Assembly (NCBI GenBank): GCA_017854855.1
Contig: JAFMGZ010000018.1
Span: forward strand, 1 to 64,000
Direction of reading: 5' to 3'
From: Sulfitobacter sp.
GTDB lineage: Bacteria > Pseudomonadota > Alphaproteobacteria > Rhodobacterales > Rhodobacteraceae
DNA length: 64,000 bases
Position numbers and translations under genes: made by a program. Position 1 is the stretch's first letter, and every line of letters begins with the position of its first letter. The notes under the pieces were generated by a model that was not told the origin of the DNA, made no database searches, and saw nothing but the letters and a program-made list of their open reading frames with translations. Shown piece after piece: positions 43,970 to 54,600 of this stretch.

Positions 43970-45199
43970 CTATGCCGCACGGTCCAGTTGGGTCAACACC
44001 CGCTCAACCAATTTCGCAAAGCTGCGGGCTTGGCTGGCAAAACTGGCCACCGGATATGGTTCAATCTGTTGCGGATGCTGTTCCAAATGGGCCTCAATCT
44101 GCCTGAGCAAGGTTTCTGGCGGGGCGGCGATGGGTATCAGTTGATCCGCCGGTGTCGCACCATGTTCGACCGTGCCGCCACTGTCCGTCTGGATCACCGC
44201 GATACCCCGCGCCAATGCCTCGCGGATGGCAAGGCCAAAGGTTTCTTTCCATTGCGACATGAACAACAGCACATCTATCTCAGCATAAAAGTCATCCATC
44301 GCCTCCTGATCAAAGCGGGGATGGATTGACCATTCGCCTGACAGGCCAGCAAGGTTCTTTTGCGTCCACCAGGATTGATCAAGGCTGCCGTCCACTACCA
44401 GACCCCGGAAATCCTGACGCTCCAGCTTTTGAAAAGCGTCTCTGATCTGCGGCCAACCTTTGATCTGCGCTGGTCCCCCGACAAATCCAAAGGTCAGACG
44501 CCGATCCACCTCGCGCCGCCGGGTCTGTTTGGCAAAGAAGCTGGCATCGGGCAGGAGGACACCGTTTTCCCAAACCACGCCCAATCCCGGCGCAAACCCT
44601 GATGCTTCGCTCAATTCCATCGCGAACCGGCTGGGATAAGTGACCATTGCGGCACTGCGGCTGATGGCATTCAGGTGATTGAACCGCATCTTGGCGGCCC
44701 AGAAATTTGAAACGCAGCCCTTGCACTGGTCAATCCGAACCGGGTTCTGGCCACAGTATTTATCGTCGATACCTATCATGAACTGGCGCTCGCACAGCCA
44801 CCAGAAATCATGCACGCTGAGGATAACCGGCACGCCTGATCCTTCTGCCGCTGCAATGACCCCTGTACCGATTTCCTGAATGCAATGGGCGTGAACCAGA
44901 TCAGGCTCAAGCGCGTTGATCAATTCCGCTAGGCGGGCTGTCACCTCGGGATTATTGTACATTTCGCCATAGCTTCGGGTTGCGGGCATGTTGATCAAAT
45001 AGTTCACGATGCCGTTTTTTTGGCTCTTTATGACAACGTATGGGGCCAAATCGGCCCGCGCACAGAGCGACACCGCCGTGATCCGATAGCCGCCTAGCTG
45101 CAACAGACCCTGCGCCACCTGTTCGGCAACGACAGTAGCACCCCCGTAGCTGAAGGGCGCAAACAGCACGTTGACCACAAGGATGTGGCGGGGGTTCAC
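43970..45199 (-). CDS. Glycosyltransferase (GT4 family, GT-B fold)
   Basis: 409 aa. The N-terminal domain begins ILVVNVLFAPFSYGGATVVAEQVAQGL (donor/acceptor loop); the C-terminal domain contains LTFGFVGGPAQIKGWPQIRDAF and the EX7E-type nucleotide-sugar site ETFGLAIREALARGIAVIQTDSGGTVE. It transfers a sugar from an activated donor during repeat-unit or capsule assembly at the inner membrane face. Starts at GTG overlapping the upstream glycosyltransferase stop, so the two are co-translated. Confidence 0.85.
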   Translation of the reverse strand: MNPRHILVVNVLFAPFSYGGATVVAEQVAQGLLQLGGYRITAVSLCARADLAPYVVIKSQKNGIVNYLINMPATRSYGEMYNNPEVTARLAELINALEPDLVHAHCIQEIGTGVIAAAEGSGVPVILSVHDFWWLCERQFMIGIDDKYCGQNPVRIDQCKGCVSNFWAAKMRFNHLNAISRSAAMVTYPSRFAMELSEASGFAPGLGVVWENGVLLPDASFFAKQTRRREVDRRLTFGFVGGPAQIKGWPQIRDAFQKLERQDFRGLVVDGSLDQSWWTQKNLAGLSGEWSIHPRFDQEAMDDFYAEIDVLLFMSQWKETFGLAIREALARGIAVIQTDSGGTVEHGATPADQLIPIAAPPETLLRQIEAHLEQHPQQIEPYPVASFASQARSFAKLVERVLTQLDRAA

Positions 45200-46509
45200 G
45201 CCTCTACCCAGTCGATCAATTCAGGCGCGATGACATGTGGTTGATCAGACCCCCGCCAACGCTGCTCCAGATCCAGCCGGGCGGCTTGTCCCAGATGTCT
45301 TGCCAAAGCCGGGTCTGCCGCAAGTGCGCGCAATGCCGCCATCCAGTCACCCTGATCCGCCGCGACAAAACCGGTCTGATCTGCCCTGACAACCTGCGGC
45401 AGGTCGCCCACCATCCCTACAATCGCAGGCACTGCCACAGCGGCGGCATCCAGAACCCGAACCGCGCTTTTGCACCTGTTAAAGGCGTCGTCACACAACG
45501 GCATCACCGCACAATTTGCCCGCCTGAGCGTGCGCAGATAGCCGTCGTAATCCATAAACTTTGCCGTTTCGACCTGCCCCATCAATGCCTTGGGCAGATG
45601 GGACAGGTCAAAATGACCGATCAGCATCAAACGCCGCTTTGGATCAGCTAGAATAAAATCAGCCAGAGGATCGATAATCTCGGCAAGGTCAATCTCGTGA
45701 CCTTTCGATCCGCTGGCAAACCCAACGCGGAAAATACCCTCTTCCGGGCCCTGCCCCCTCATGGCGAGGGACCCGGCGGCAAGGGTCTGCTCATCCGCAA
45801 AGTTGCGGCGCAGGAACACCGGCCTGCCGGAATAGAGCGTGGCATGCGCCGCCATGCCCGGCGTCGAGACGGACAAGATATCCGCGCCGTTCATCATGCT
45901 CAGGTATTTCGGGGCCTCAGAGACAAAATGCGCCTTCATCCTAGGCTCCAGCGCTTCCATGTTGCGATATGTCTCATAGGCCGAAACAGAGAAAAGCGGG
46001 TCATCCAGATCATAAAGGATCGGCAATCGCAGCCTTCGCGCCTCATAGCGCAACATGTCAGACGCCGGACCGGTCTGCAGGCGATATTCCATCAGATGCG
46101 TGGCGTGCTGCATGATCCGGGCCGCACGCGGCACGTCCTGATAATGCGCATAGTCGAAATCAACACCCCGCCCCCGCCAAAAAGCAGCAAGCTGTTCAAC
46201 CCGGTATTTGCGGCATTGCGGCAGATTGAGGTCGGCGATCATGGCAATCTGCCGCCGGCCCCGGTTGATGGCCGGGCTATCAGAAATATGAAAGGCATCC
46301 GCCCTGGCGAGGGTTTGCCAGATACCATGCAGATATTGATCCGCGCCCGTGATATGACTGGCCGCTGTCCCCCCCAAGATGGTAATGCCAGCACCCTGAA
46401 CGCGCCGCCTGACATAGGAACCAGCCCGCGAGATTGCTGCAAACAGGCCGTCATTGCGCCAAGCCGAACCGAATCGCCTGACCAACGCAAAGATCGAAAT
46501 GCCTGCCAC
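45196..46509 (-). CDS. Glycosyltransferase (GT-B type)
   Basis: 437 aa. The N-terminal part is unusual and carries a basic arginine-rich region (residues 10-36). The C-terminal half contains FRVGFASGSKGHEIDLAEI and RLMLIGHFD, followed by NRCKSAVRVLDAAAVAVPAIVGMVGDLPQVV and a TGFVAADQGDW segment, typical of GT4-type donor binding. Acceptor and sugar are unknown. First gene of a two-gene minus-strand unit; it is divergent from the GT2 gene at 46600 over a 90-bp AT-rich spacer that should hold both promoters. Confidence 0.75.
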   Translation of the reverse strand: MAGISIFALVRRFGSAWRNDGLFAAISRAGSYVRRRVQGAGITILGGTAASHITGADQYLHGIWQTLARADAFHISDSPAINRGRRQIAMIADLNLPQCRKYRVEQLAAFWRGRGVDFDYAHYQDVPRAARIMQHATHLMEYRLQTGPASDMLRYEARRLRLPILYDLDDPLFSVSAYETYRNMEALEPRMKAHFVSEAPKYLSMMNGADILSVSTPGMAAHATLYSGRPVFLRRNFADEQTLAAGSLAMRGQGPEEGIFRVGFASGSKGHEIDLAEIIDPLADFILADPKRRLMLIGHFDLSHLPKALMGQVETAKFMDYDGYLRTLRRANCAVMPLCDDAFNRCKSAVRVLDAAAVAVPAIVGMVGDLPQVVRADQTGFVAADQGDWMAALRALAADPALARHLGQAARLDLEQRWRGSDQPHVIAPELIDWVEA

Positions 46510-46599
46510 TCAGCTGCTCCTACACCTATGATTGAGCACCAGAGTTATTTGACGACACTTAATAATTTGTGAACTTGTTTAGAGTGTTGTGGCGACATC

Positions 46600-47550
46600 A
46601 TGACACGAAATAACGCCCTTATCTGCGATGAACCAAAGGTCACCATTTTGATGGGGGTCTGGAATGGTGCTGCGCATTTGCCCGTTCAACTGGACAGTAT
46701 CGCGCGGCAATCCCACCGCAATTGGCACCTGATCTGCAGTGATGATGGGTCAACCGACGACAGCACTGGTATCTTGCGTCGTTTCGCATCTGACCATCCC
46801 GGACAGGTTCGTCTGATCAATGGCCCCGGTCAGGGGTTTTCACAAAACTTCATGTCGATGATTGCCGCTTTGTCCGATGATGCCGGCTATGTTTGCTTTT
46901 CGGATCAAGACGATATGTGGCACCCACGCAAGGTCGCGCAGGCACTGAAACGGTTGCAGGTGTCAGATTCTCGTGCCCGCTTGTACTGCGGCAGACATCA
47001 CTATTGGTACCCGCATCGGGGTTATTGCGCCCCTTCCGCGAAACGGTTGCGGCCATGCGGACTGCAGAATGCGCTGATCGAAAATGTGGCTTCGGGCAAT
47101 ACCATCATGCTCAACCCTGCCGCCACTGCGCTGGCCCGGCAGGGGGTGCTTCGGACGGGGTTGGTTTTTGCCCATGATTGGTGGCTTTACCTTTTGATCA
47201 CCGCCTGCGGCGGCGAGGTGTACTTTGACAATGACGAACCCCTGATCTGGTACCGGCAGCACGATGCCAATGCCATCGGTGCCGGGCGTGGCTGGGCGAT
47301 GCAGACACAGCGCAAGATCGGCGTGCTCAAAGGGTTGTTTCGCAATCGCGTGCAGTCAAATCTCGACGCGTTGAACGCCGTCAACGATATGCTGACACCG
47401 CAAGCGCGCCGGCTTATCGCAGATTTTGCAGCGGCCCGGCAATCTGGCGGGTTCGAACGGCTGCGCGCTCTGCGGGCATTAGGGGCCTACCGGCAAGGGT
47501 GGATCGGGCATCTGGGCTACTGGGGGGCCGCGAGCATTGGCCGGGTCTGA
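46600..47550 (+). CDS. GT2-family glycosyltransferase (rhamnosyltransferase-like)
   Basis: 316 aa, GT-A fold. KVTILMGVWNGAAHLPVQLDSIARQSHRNWHLICSDDGSTDDS gives the nucleotide site, YVCFSDQDDMWHPRKV the DxD-type metal site, and FAHDWWLYLLITACGGEVYFDNDEPLIWYRQH the acceptor side. This arrangement is common in rhamnosyltransferases, which fits the complete rml operon nearby. Its stop lies inside the next glycosyltransferase gene. Confidence 0.87.
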   Translation: MTRNNALICDEPKVTILMGVWNGAAHLPVQLDSIARQSHRNWHLICSDDGSTDDSTGILRRFASDHPGQVRLINGPGQGFSQNFMSMIAALSDDAGYVCFSDQDDMWHPRKVAQALKRLQVSDSRARLYCGRHHYWYPHRGYCAPSAKRLRPCGLQNALIENVASGNTIMLNPAATALARQGVLRTGLVFAHDWWLYLLITACGGEVYFDNDEPLIWYRQHDANAIGAGRGWAMQTQRKIGVLKGLFRNRVQSNLDALNAVNDMLTPQARRLIADFAAARQSGGFERLRALRALGAYRQGWIGHLGYWGAASIGRV

Positions 47551-48814
47551 GGGCCGTCCAAAGATACTTCTTGTCGGCGGTGACGGCCGGCTGTCTGGTG
47601 TGCCGCGACATATCCTGCATCTGACGAAAGCCCTGCGCAGACAGGCACAGATCACCGTGGTCAGTGACCGTGATCAAGGCGGCTATACACCTCTGGCGAA
47701 AATGCAGGTGCGGCATATCGGAATCGCAGGTCTACGAAACAGCTTTTCCCCTTGGCTGCTTTTTCAAGGTCTGCGTGATCTGCTGAGACTTTGCGCAAGC
47801 GAAGCGCCTGAACTGATCTGGGTTCATGCCCGATTGCCGGCCTTGCTGATGCGAATTGCGATGGCATTGCGGATCTGGCGGCCGGATAGCCATGTGATGT
47901 TCACATATCACGGCTTGCCCTTTGGGCCGGGGCATCATCCGGTCGCAGGGGCGCTGTCCAGATTGATCGAAGGGTTGCTTTTGCACATGATTCCCCCGGT
48001 TCATCTGGTGTTTTTGAACCACCGGATGGCGCATTTGATGGCAGGCCGTATGCCGCAGGGGGTGTTGGCACGTCACAGAATCCATATTCTGGAAAACTGT
48101 TCTGACCTGCGACCTCACACGCGCAAAGCCCTGCCAGATGTCCGGACACTTGTGATGACAGGGCGCACAGGCCGCCAAAAAGACTATGAATACGCAGCGC
48201 GGCTGTTTGCCCATCTGCCGGAGAATTTTCGCCTTCTTATGTGTGGTCCAGGAACGGAATCGGTTTCATTCCAACGCGGTATCGCAGGAATCCTTTCCTC
48301 AGACACTCTGGGGCGGATCAGCTTTGCCGGGCCCTTGTCCGACGTCAGAGATGTGTTGCAACAGGCGGATGCCTATCTGCTGACCTCAAGGTATGAGGGG
48401 GTGCCAATCGGTGCATTGGAAGCCTTTGAAGCTGGTCTGCCTATCATCTTGCGCAACTTTGACGGGGCCGCCGATCTGGTTGCGATACATCCGTGCAGCC
48501 TGCTGATCGGACAGGTTGATCAAGCAGAGGACGCCCATCGTATCGACCAGATGCTTGACCAATTTTATGCACGTGAACATGAATTCAGCGAAAAGATCAC
48601 AAAGGCTTGGTCAGATATCTGGTCACCGGGGGTATTCAATCAAAATGCCTGCAACCTGATCGCCGCAGTGTTGAACGCATCTAAGCTGTTTGCGCCAGAT
48701 TGTGATCATGGTGATCCAGCGCCGCATCCAGATCATCATAGAAATACAGCTGACCCCGTTCCAATACAGCAGCCATGGTGCACAGACGCTTTACCATCGG
48801 CGGGGAATGGGTGA
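47537..48814 (+). CDS. GT4-family glycosyltransferase with read-through C-terminal tail
   Basis: 425 aa. N-terminal ILLVGGDGRLSGVPRHILHLTKALRR, donor domain TLVMTGRTGRQKDYEYAARLFAHLP and RISFAGPLSDVRDVLQQADAYLLTSRYEGVPIGALEAFEAGLPII mark a GT4 enzyme. It starts at TTG 47537, overlapping the GT2 gene by 14 bp. The typical domain ends near residue 386; the last roughly 40 residues are encoded in DNA antisense to kpsT and look like accidental sequence gained by loss of an earlier stop. Confidence 0.83.
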   Translation: MAGSEGRPKILLVGGDGRLSGVPRHILHLTKALRRQAQITVVSDRDQGGYTPLAKMQVRHIGIAGLRNSFSPWLLFQGLRDLLRLCASEAPELIWVHARLPALLMRIAMALRIWRPDSHVMFTYHGLPFGPGHHPVAGALSRLIEGLLLHMIPPVHLVFLNHRMAHLMAGRMPQGVLARHRIHILENCSDLRPHTRKALPDVRTLVMTGRTGRQKDYEYAARLFAHLPENFRLLMCGPGTESVSFQRGIAGILSSDTLGRISFAGPLSDVRDVLQQADAYLLTSRYEGVPIGALEAFEAGLPIILRNFDGAADLVAIHPCSLLIGQVDQAEDAHRIDQMLDQFYAREHEFSEKITKAWSDIWSPGVFNQNACNLIAAVLNASKLFAPDCDHGDPAPHPDHHRNTADPVPIQQPWCTDALPSAGNG

Positions 48815-49343
48815 CGACGATGGCACCGGCGGTTTCCATGCGTTTGTCAAAGACCTGAACGCTTTTGTGCCGAAAGGCCCCGTCCCCGACTGACGTCACT
48901 TCATCCACCAGATAGGTGTCAAAGGGGATTCCCATGGAGACGCCAAAAGACAGCCGTGATTTCATACCCGCCGAATAGGTGCGCAGCGGCATGCGAAAAT
49001 GTGGACCCAACTCGGCGAAATCCTCGACAAAATGAACAAGGCTGTCGCTGTCCACCCCATACAGCCTGGCGACAAACCGGGTGTTCTGAACCCCGGTCAG
49101 ATCAGGATGAAACGATCCCTGGAACCCCACCGGATAAGAGATGCTGCCCGTTGACATGACCCGTCCGGAATTGGGCCTGATGGTCCCAGAGATCAGCTTG
49201 AGCAGTGTGCTTTTGCCAGCACCGTTCCGGCCCAGCAACGCGACACTGACCCCCGTCGGAAAGGTTGCAGTCAGGTTATCGACAATGGTCTTTCTGCCCT
49301 GCCCTGTCGGGAAATATTTGGTCAGGTGATCCAGGTGAATCAT
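48681..49343 (-). CDS. kpsT: Polysaccharide ABC exporter ATP-binding protein
   Basis: 220 aa, the normal KpsT length. Walker A LLGRNGAGKST, the polysaccharide-type signature YSAGMKSRLSFGVSMGI and Walker B with catalytic Glu in TYLVDEVTSVGD are present. It energises export of capsule across the inner membrane with KpsM (50750). Encoded just downstream of the KpsE-like gene. Its last 134 bases overlap the convergent glycosyltransferase gene. Confidence 0.93.
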   Translation of the reverse strand: MIHLDHLTKYFPTGQGRKTIVDNLTATFPTGVSVALLGRNGAGKSTLLKLISGTIRPNSGRVMSTGSISYPVGFQGSFHPDLTGVQNTRFVARLYGVDSDSLVHFVEDFAELGPHFRMPLRTYSAGMKSRLSFGVSMGIPFDTYLVDEVTSVGDGAFRHKSVQVFDKRMETAGAIVVTHSPPMVKRLCTMAAVLERGQLYFYDDLDAALDHHDHNLAQTA

Positions 49344-49349
49344 CTTCGA

Positions 49350-50663
49350 TCAGCGCCGATCACGCAGGGAATAATAGACAAGACACAGGATCGCCCAGGA
49401 AAAGAAGGCAAACAGCGCGATCAGCAACACGATCTTGGTCCGTTCAGGGTATTCTGCCTTTTGCGCCATCGTCGGTTTGACATGTGCCGCCAGATAGCGG
49501 CTCTGCTTGCGCACCTCGGCCAGGGCCGCATCATGCGCGGCAAGGGCGGCGGTATAGGCGCTTTCCGCGAATTCCCGGTCTACCACCAATCCCTCGTATT
49601 CCCCGACAAGGGAGGCAAATACCGCGCCGCCTTCGCCATCTTCGCCCAAACCCAGATTACGGCGTTCTGATGAAATCCGCGCTCTGATCACTTCAATCCG
49701 CCGCTTGGCCTGAACGATCCGGGGGTCATTGTCGCGGGTGGTATCCTGCAACAAATCCGAATCGATCAGCGCATCTGCCAGCTGTTGCTGCAGGGTGACC
49801 AACAGACCCATCTGGTTTTGTGTATCAATGCTGGGATCCACGATCTGGGTGCGATTGCGAAACTGGGTCAAGGCGCGCCGCGCGGTCTTCAGCCGTTCCA
49901 CGGCATTGCCCAGCTCTTCGCGGGTGAAGCGGATGGAATCTTCTTGCGCGATGCTGGACAGGCTGTTGATCATGGCGACACATTCATCCAGCACCGCCTG
50001 GGCCAAACGGGTGGCATCGCCGGGATCAAAGGCCAAAACCTCAAGATCGATCAGACCCGTACTGTTGTCATAAACAATAGAGATCTTGCGCGACCAATGG
50101 TCCTGCAAATCCTCTATCGTGCCGCTGGGATCAAAGGCAAATACCGGATCCTGCGTCATTGGCACCCGCGACCAGATGGCGCGCAGATCCACCCGCGCAT
50201 CCACCCGCGACACCAGTTCCTGACTGGACAGATAGGCAAACAGAATATCCGTATCCGATGAACTGGATCCGGATAAATCAGTCATACCGCCCAATAGCTC
50301 AATCGCGGTGCTTTGGTTTTCTGTTCTGACAGAAAACGCCAGCCGCGAAGCATATTGATCAGCCGCTCTTTCCCACAGGTAATAGCCCGCCAAGATCAAA
50401 GGCATGATCACCACCAGCAAGAAGGTAAAGGCAAGGAACCTGTGCCGGTTTCGGGGCCGGGCGGGGCGTGCGGGCGGCTTGATATCAAACTGCGGTATGT
50501 CGGGGCCCTGCGGCGGATGTCGGGCAGGCCCCGGTTTTTCCAGGTCAACACGGCTTTCAGGGTCCAGCACTTTGGGTGGGCCGCGCAGGGCGGTTGACCC
50601 AGCAGGCACAAGGTGCCTGACCTTGCCTGCCGCTGCCGCTTTGTCTGATGGGGTTTCCCGCAT
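49350..50663 (-). CDS. kpsE: Capsule export inner-membrane/periplasmic protein (KpsE/BexC family)
   Basis: 437 aa. A Pro-rich cytoplasmic N-terminus of about 65 residues precedes a transmembrane helix (HRFLAFTFLLVVIMPLILAGYYLW). A long periplasmic region follows, with LAFSVRTENQSTAIELLGGM and two coiled-coil stretches, and a C-terminal helix (TKIVLLIALFAFFSWAILCLVYYSL) ends the protein. KpsE-type proteins link the ABC exporter to an outer-membrane channel. Start ATG 50663 begins RETPSDKA; a TTG ten codons upstream is possible and neither has a strong ribosome site. Divergent from kpsM. Confidence 0.87.
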   Translation of the reverse strand: MRETPSDKAAAAGKVRHLVPAGSTALRGPPKVLDPESRVDLEKPGPARHPPQGPDIPQFDIKPPARPARPRNRHRFLAFTFLLVVIMPLILAGYYLWERAADQYASRLAFSVRTENQSTAIELLGGMTDLSGSSSSDTDILFAYLSSQELVSRVDARVDLRAIWSRVPMTQDPVFAFDPSGTIEDLQDHWSRKISIVYDNSTGLIDLEVLAFDPGDATRLAQAVLDECVAMINSLSSIAQEDSIRFTREELGNAVERLKTARRALTQFRNRTQIVDPSIDTQNQMGLLVTLQQQLADALIDSDLLQDTTRDNDPRIVQAKRRIEVIRARISSERRNLGLGEDGEGGAVFASLVGEYEGLVVDREFAESAYTAALAAHDAALAEVRKQSRYLAAHVKPTMAQKAEYPERTKIVLLIALFAFFSWAILCLVYYSLRDRR

Positions 50664-50749
50664 GAACGTTAACTTTTTAGTTGTAATTACCAAAGATTAT
50701 GCAGGCGAAGGTTAATTTTCAGTGACCTGACCTATCAAAGAGGTTTTTC

Positions 50750-51559
50750 GTGTCTGCCCCCCCCGATTTTCCAGCAGCGCTTGCGCCCCGGACACCTGCC
50801 TTTGCCACGCCCCGCGCGGTTCTGGCGCTGATCCTGCGCGAAATTACCACCACCTATGGGCGTTCCCCGGGGGGATATGTCTGGGCCATTCTTGAACCGG
50901 CAGCTGGTATCACCCTGCTAACACTGGTTTTTTCCATCGGCTTCCGCGCACCGCCGCTTGGGACCAGCTTTGCGCTGTTTTATGCGGCGGGGATACTGCC
51001 CTTGCTGATGTATACGGACATTTCGGCCAAGCTGGCCCAGACCGTGCAATTCAGCAGGGCGCTGTTGGCCTATCCGCGGGTCACCTTTCTGGATGCGCTG
51101 ATGGCCCGGTTCATTTTGAATATGCTGACCCAGATGGTTGTTCACATCATCGTTCTGGGTTTCATCCTGATCTATCTGCAGCCCACCGTGGTTCTGGATT
51201 ATTCAAAAATCGGCCAAGCCTATCTGCTGACACTCGCGCTGGCACTGGGTATTGGAACGCTCAACAGCTTCCTGACCCTTGCCTATCCGCTATGGCACAG
51301 CGTCTGGGCGGTGCTGAACCGGCCCTTGTTCCTGATCTCTTGCGTGTTCTTTATCTTTGAAAGCGTGCCCCGGCCGTATGCGGATTATCTGTGGTTCAAC
51401 CCCATCGTCCATATTGCCGGACTGATGCGGGATGGTTTTTATCCGTTCTACCAACCCAGCTATGTCTCTTTTGCCTATCCGCTGGCCATTGCTGCCCTTT
51501 GCTTTGTGACGGGATTGTTCCTTTTGAACCGCTATCACCGGGATATTTTGGACAAGTAA
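50750..51559 (+). CDS. kpsM: Polysaccharide ABC exporter permease
   Basis: 269-aa ABC-2 type inner-membrane permease with six helices: ALILREITTTYGRSPGGYVWAILEPAAGITLLTLVFS near the start, then FARALLAYPRVTF-like sequence and RPLFLISCVFFIFESVPRPYADYLWFNPIVHIAGLMRDGFYPFY. Starts at GTG with AGAGG six to seven bases upstream. It forms the exporter with KpsT and KpsE, whose genes are divergently placed. Confidence 0.93.
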   Translation: MSAPPDFPAALAPRTPAFATPRAVLALILREITTTYGRSPGGYVWAILEPAAGITLLTLVFSIGFRAPPLGTSFALFYAAGILPLLMYTDISAKLAQTVQFSRALLAYPRVTFLDALMARFILNMLTQMVVHIIVLGFILIYLQPTVVLDYSKIGQAYLLTLALALGIGTLNSFLTLAYPLWHSVWAVLNRPLFLISCVFFIFESVPRPYADYLWFNPIVHIAGLMRDGFYPFYQPSYVSFAYPLAIAALCFVTGLFLLNRYHRDILDK

Positions 51560-51574
51560 CGCCTGTTTAAGGCG
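51560..51574. promoter_or_regulatory. Short inverted repeat directly after kpsM stop
   Basis: CGCCT (51560-51564) and AGGCG (51570-51574) pair around GTTTA immediately after the TAA stop of kpsM, followed by AT-rich DNA leading to the large glycosyltransferase gene. It may be a weak terminator or RNA-stability element. Confidence 0.35.
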
Positions 51575-51661
51575 GATTAACATAAATTTAAGACAATCTA
51601 TGCGGTATTTATTCTTAGCTGCGCATATTGCGCAGCACATCAGCAAAGAGGATCATCCCCC

Positions 51662-54600
51662 GTGTCGATTGATTTTATGTCTGACTTTCGATGCCTCGTC
51701 CTGTTGGATGGTACCGTCTTTGGCAATATTGAAAAGACCGCGATCAACCGACCAATGGAGATTCGTCTGGGCGATGCCCTGTCTCCTTTTGAAACATGCG
51801 ATCATGCGCCAACCCCTGTTTTCGCACAGACCGGCAGCTATCGGTTGGATACCCGGCACCTTGCACAGAACAGCACATCACAACCATCAGAATCCGCCCC
51901 CGGCGAGGTTTACGCCTGCTGGGTGGATCATCTGGCCGATTGGACCCTGCGCGAGGCTCAGACCATCCAATTGATGATCAATCGCTTTGAATCGCCCTGC
52001 CAGATCTATTTTGACAACGGCATCCATATTCCCAAGGTCGAAGAGGGCATGGTGTTTCACGCCTGCCTTGCCGCACACAGGGCTGCAGCGACGCTATGCG
52101 TGACCTTTCGCGATCCGGTTTCCTTGCAGGAAGAACGCCATTTCCTGCCCTTTGATACCAACTTTGCTGGCGGCACCCGGCGCAATGACTTTGCGCAGGT
52201 CCGGCAGCCCATTCCGCCGCATTTCCATAGCTGCGATATTTCGCTTGAGATCGAATATGCCAGGCATCAGCCCGATGACAAAGGGACTGAACCATTCTTG
52301 TTTCTGGCCGATGTCCGCGTGACCAGCGCACCAATGGCGGATTTGAGCTCTCTCATGCTTGAGCCTGAGTGGATTTATGGCCGCGCCGATGCCGCAGATG
52401 GCGAATGGATACGGGCGGCCCTGCCCAATGCGCTGGCACCGGGTCAGGGGCTTTGTGTTCAGGTGGGCCATGATGCCTTTCCGCTCACGCCGATGATGAA
52501 ACCTGATTTCACCGTCCGGGAAAATTACGGTCACACCATGATCTGCGCCTCTGCGCAGGATATGGAACTGGTGCTCAGTATTGATGGACAGCATGTGAAA
52601 CCCCTTAGTATCCAAAAGGGGGACACGGTTATCCGCCTGCCCAGCAAATATCTGAACGGACATGTCAGACTGATCTCGCTGAAGGATAAATCAGGCTCCG
52701 TCACCCTGTTCGAGCAACATCAACTGCTGCCCTACACCACCACGCCCGAAGATGTGATGCGGCGCGAATCTGCGGCCCCTTTTCCCAATGCCCTGCTGCC
52801 ACAAACGCCCCACCGCTATACCGCGCTCAAGGCTGTGATGCAGGCCGCCGGCCCGAAAACCGACCTGAGCCAGATCATCTTTGCGCTACAAACGCTTGAG
52901 GGCGGGCCAGAGAACGTGACACTGGAACCGCTGCATTTTCCAGCTGTCTCAAACCCCGATGTGTCGGTCATCATCCCGGCCCATAACAACATCGCCTTCA
53001 CCTATCTGACGCTGTGTTCCTTGTTGATGGGGCAGAATGATGCCTCTTTTGAGGTGATCGTCGTCGATGATGGCTCAACCGATGAAACCACAAAGCTGGA
53101 GGAACTGGTCAGTGGCATCACCGTGGTGCGCCCCTTGGTTGCCCAGCGCTTTATCCGGGCGTGCAATGCGGGGGCCGAACGGGCACGTGGCGAATATATT
53201 GCGCTGCTGAACAATGATGTCGAAGTCACGGCGGGCTGGCTGGATGAACTGATCGCCGCGTTCTCGCGGTTTGATAACGTGGGGCTGGTGGGGTCAAAAC
53301 TGCTGTATCCCAATGGTGATCTGCAAGATGCCGGTGGCATCGTCTGGAACTCTGGCAATCCGTGGAACTACGGCAAAGGCCAAAATCCCAATGCCCCTGA
53401 ATACAGCTATGCCCGGCAGGCCGATTATCTGTCCGGTGCCGCACTGCTTGCGCCCGCCTCTGTGTGGCGGGAACTGGGTGGGCTGTCGTCCTACCTTGAA
53501 CCGATGTATTTTGAAGATACCGACTTTGCCTTCAAGGTGCGTGCGGCGGGCTACAGCACATGGTTCATCCCGTCATCCGTGGTCTATCATTTTGAGGGGA
53601 TGACGTCGGGCACGGACGTCACCAGCGGGTTCAAGAAGTTTCAGGAAATCAACCGCCCCAAATTCAAACGCCAATGGGCCAGCGCCTATTCCCACTTTGG
53701 CCCAGAAGGGCAGTCCCCCGATCTGGAAAAGGACCGCGGCATCATTGGCCGGGTATTGTTCATAGATTACGCCCCGCCCCGCGCCGACAAAGATGCAGGG
53801 TCCTATGCCGCCTTGCAGGAAATGCGGCTGGTGCAATCCTTGGGGTACAAGGTCAGCTTTATCTCGACCAACATGGCGCATCTGGGCAAATACACCCAAG
53901 ACCTGCAAAAATCCGGCATAGAGGTGATCTATGCCCCGTTCTACATGAACCCAAGCGCCTATCTTGACGAACACGCGCGCGATTTCGACGCCTTTTACAT
54001 CACGCGATACTACGTGGCGCAGGGGCTGGTGAAACAGATCCGCAGACAGGCCCCCAAGGCCAAGATCCTGTTCAACAATGCGGACCTCCATTTTCTGCGC
54101 GAACTGCGCGCCGCACAGATCGACGCGGACACAGATCAGCTTGACCGCGCCCGCGAAACCCGGACCCAAGAGCTTGATGTGATCCGCAGCGTTGACGTTG
54201 TGCTGTCCTATACGGATATCGAACATTCGGTCATTCAGGCCTATACCGATGGGCAATCCAAAGTTGTGAAATGCCCCTGGGTTGTTGACGTGCCCGATGC
54301 CGTCCCCGCCGCCAGCAGCCGCTATGGGCTGTCATTCCTGGGTAGTTTCCGTCACCATCCGAATGCCGAGGGTGTGAAATGGTTTGTCCACAACATCCTG
54401 CCCCGCCTGATTGCCAAGGACCCCGAAACCGAACTGTCCATCTATGGCTCTGGCATGGGCGACGATATTCGGGCGCTGGGCGGGCCCCATGTGAACCCCT
54501 TGGGCTACATCGAAAATGCCGCAGATGCCTATGACACGCACCGGGTCTTTGTGGCCCCCCTGCTGTCAGGTGCCGGGATCAAGGGCAAGGTGATCAGCGC

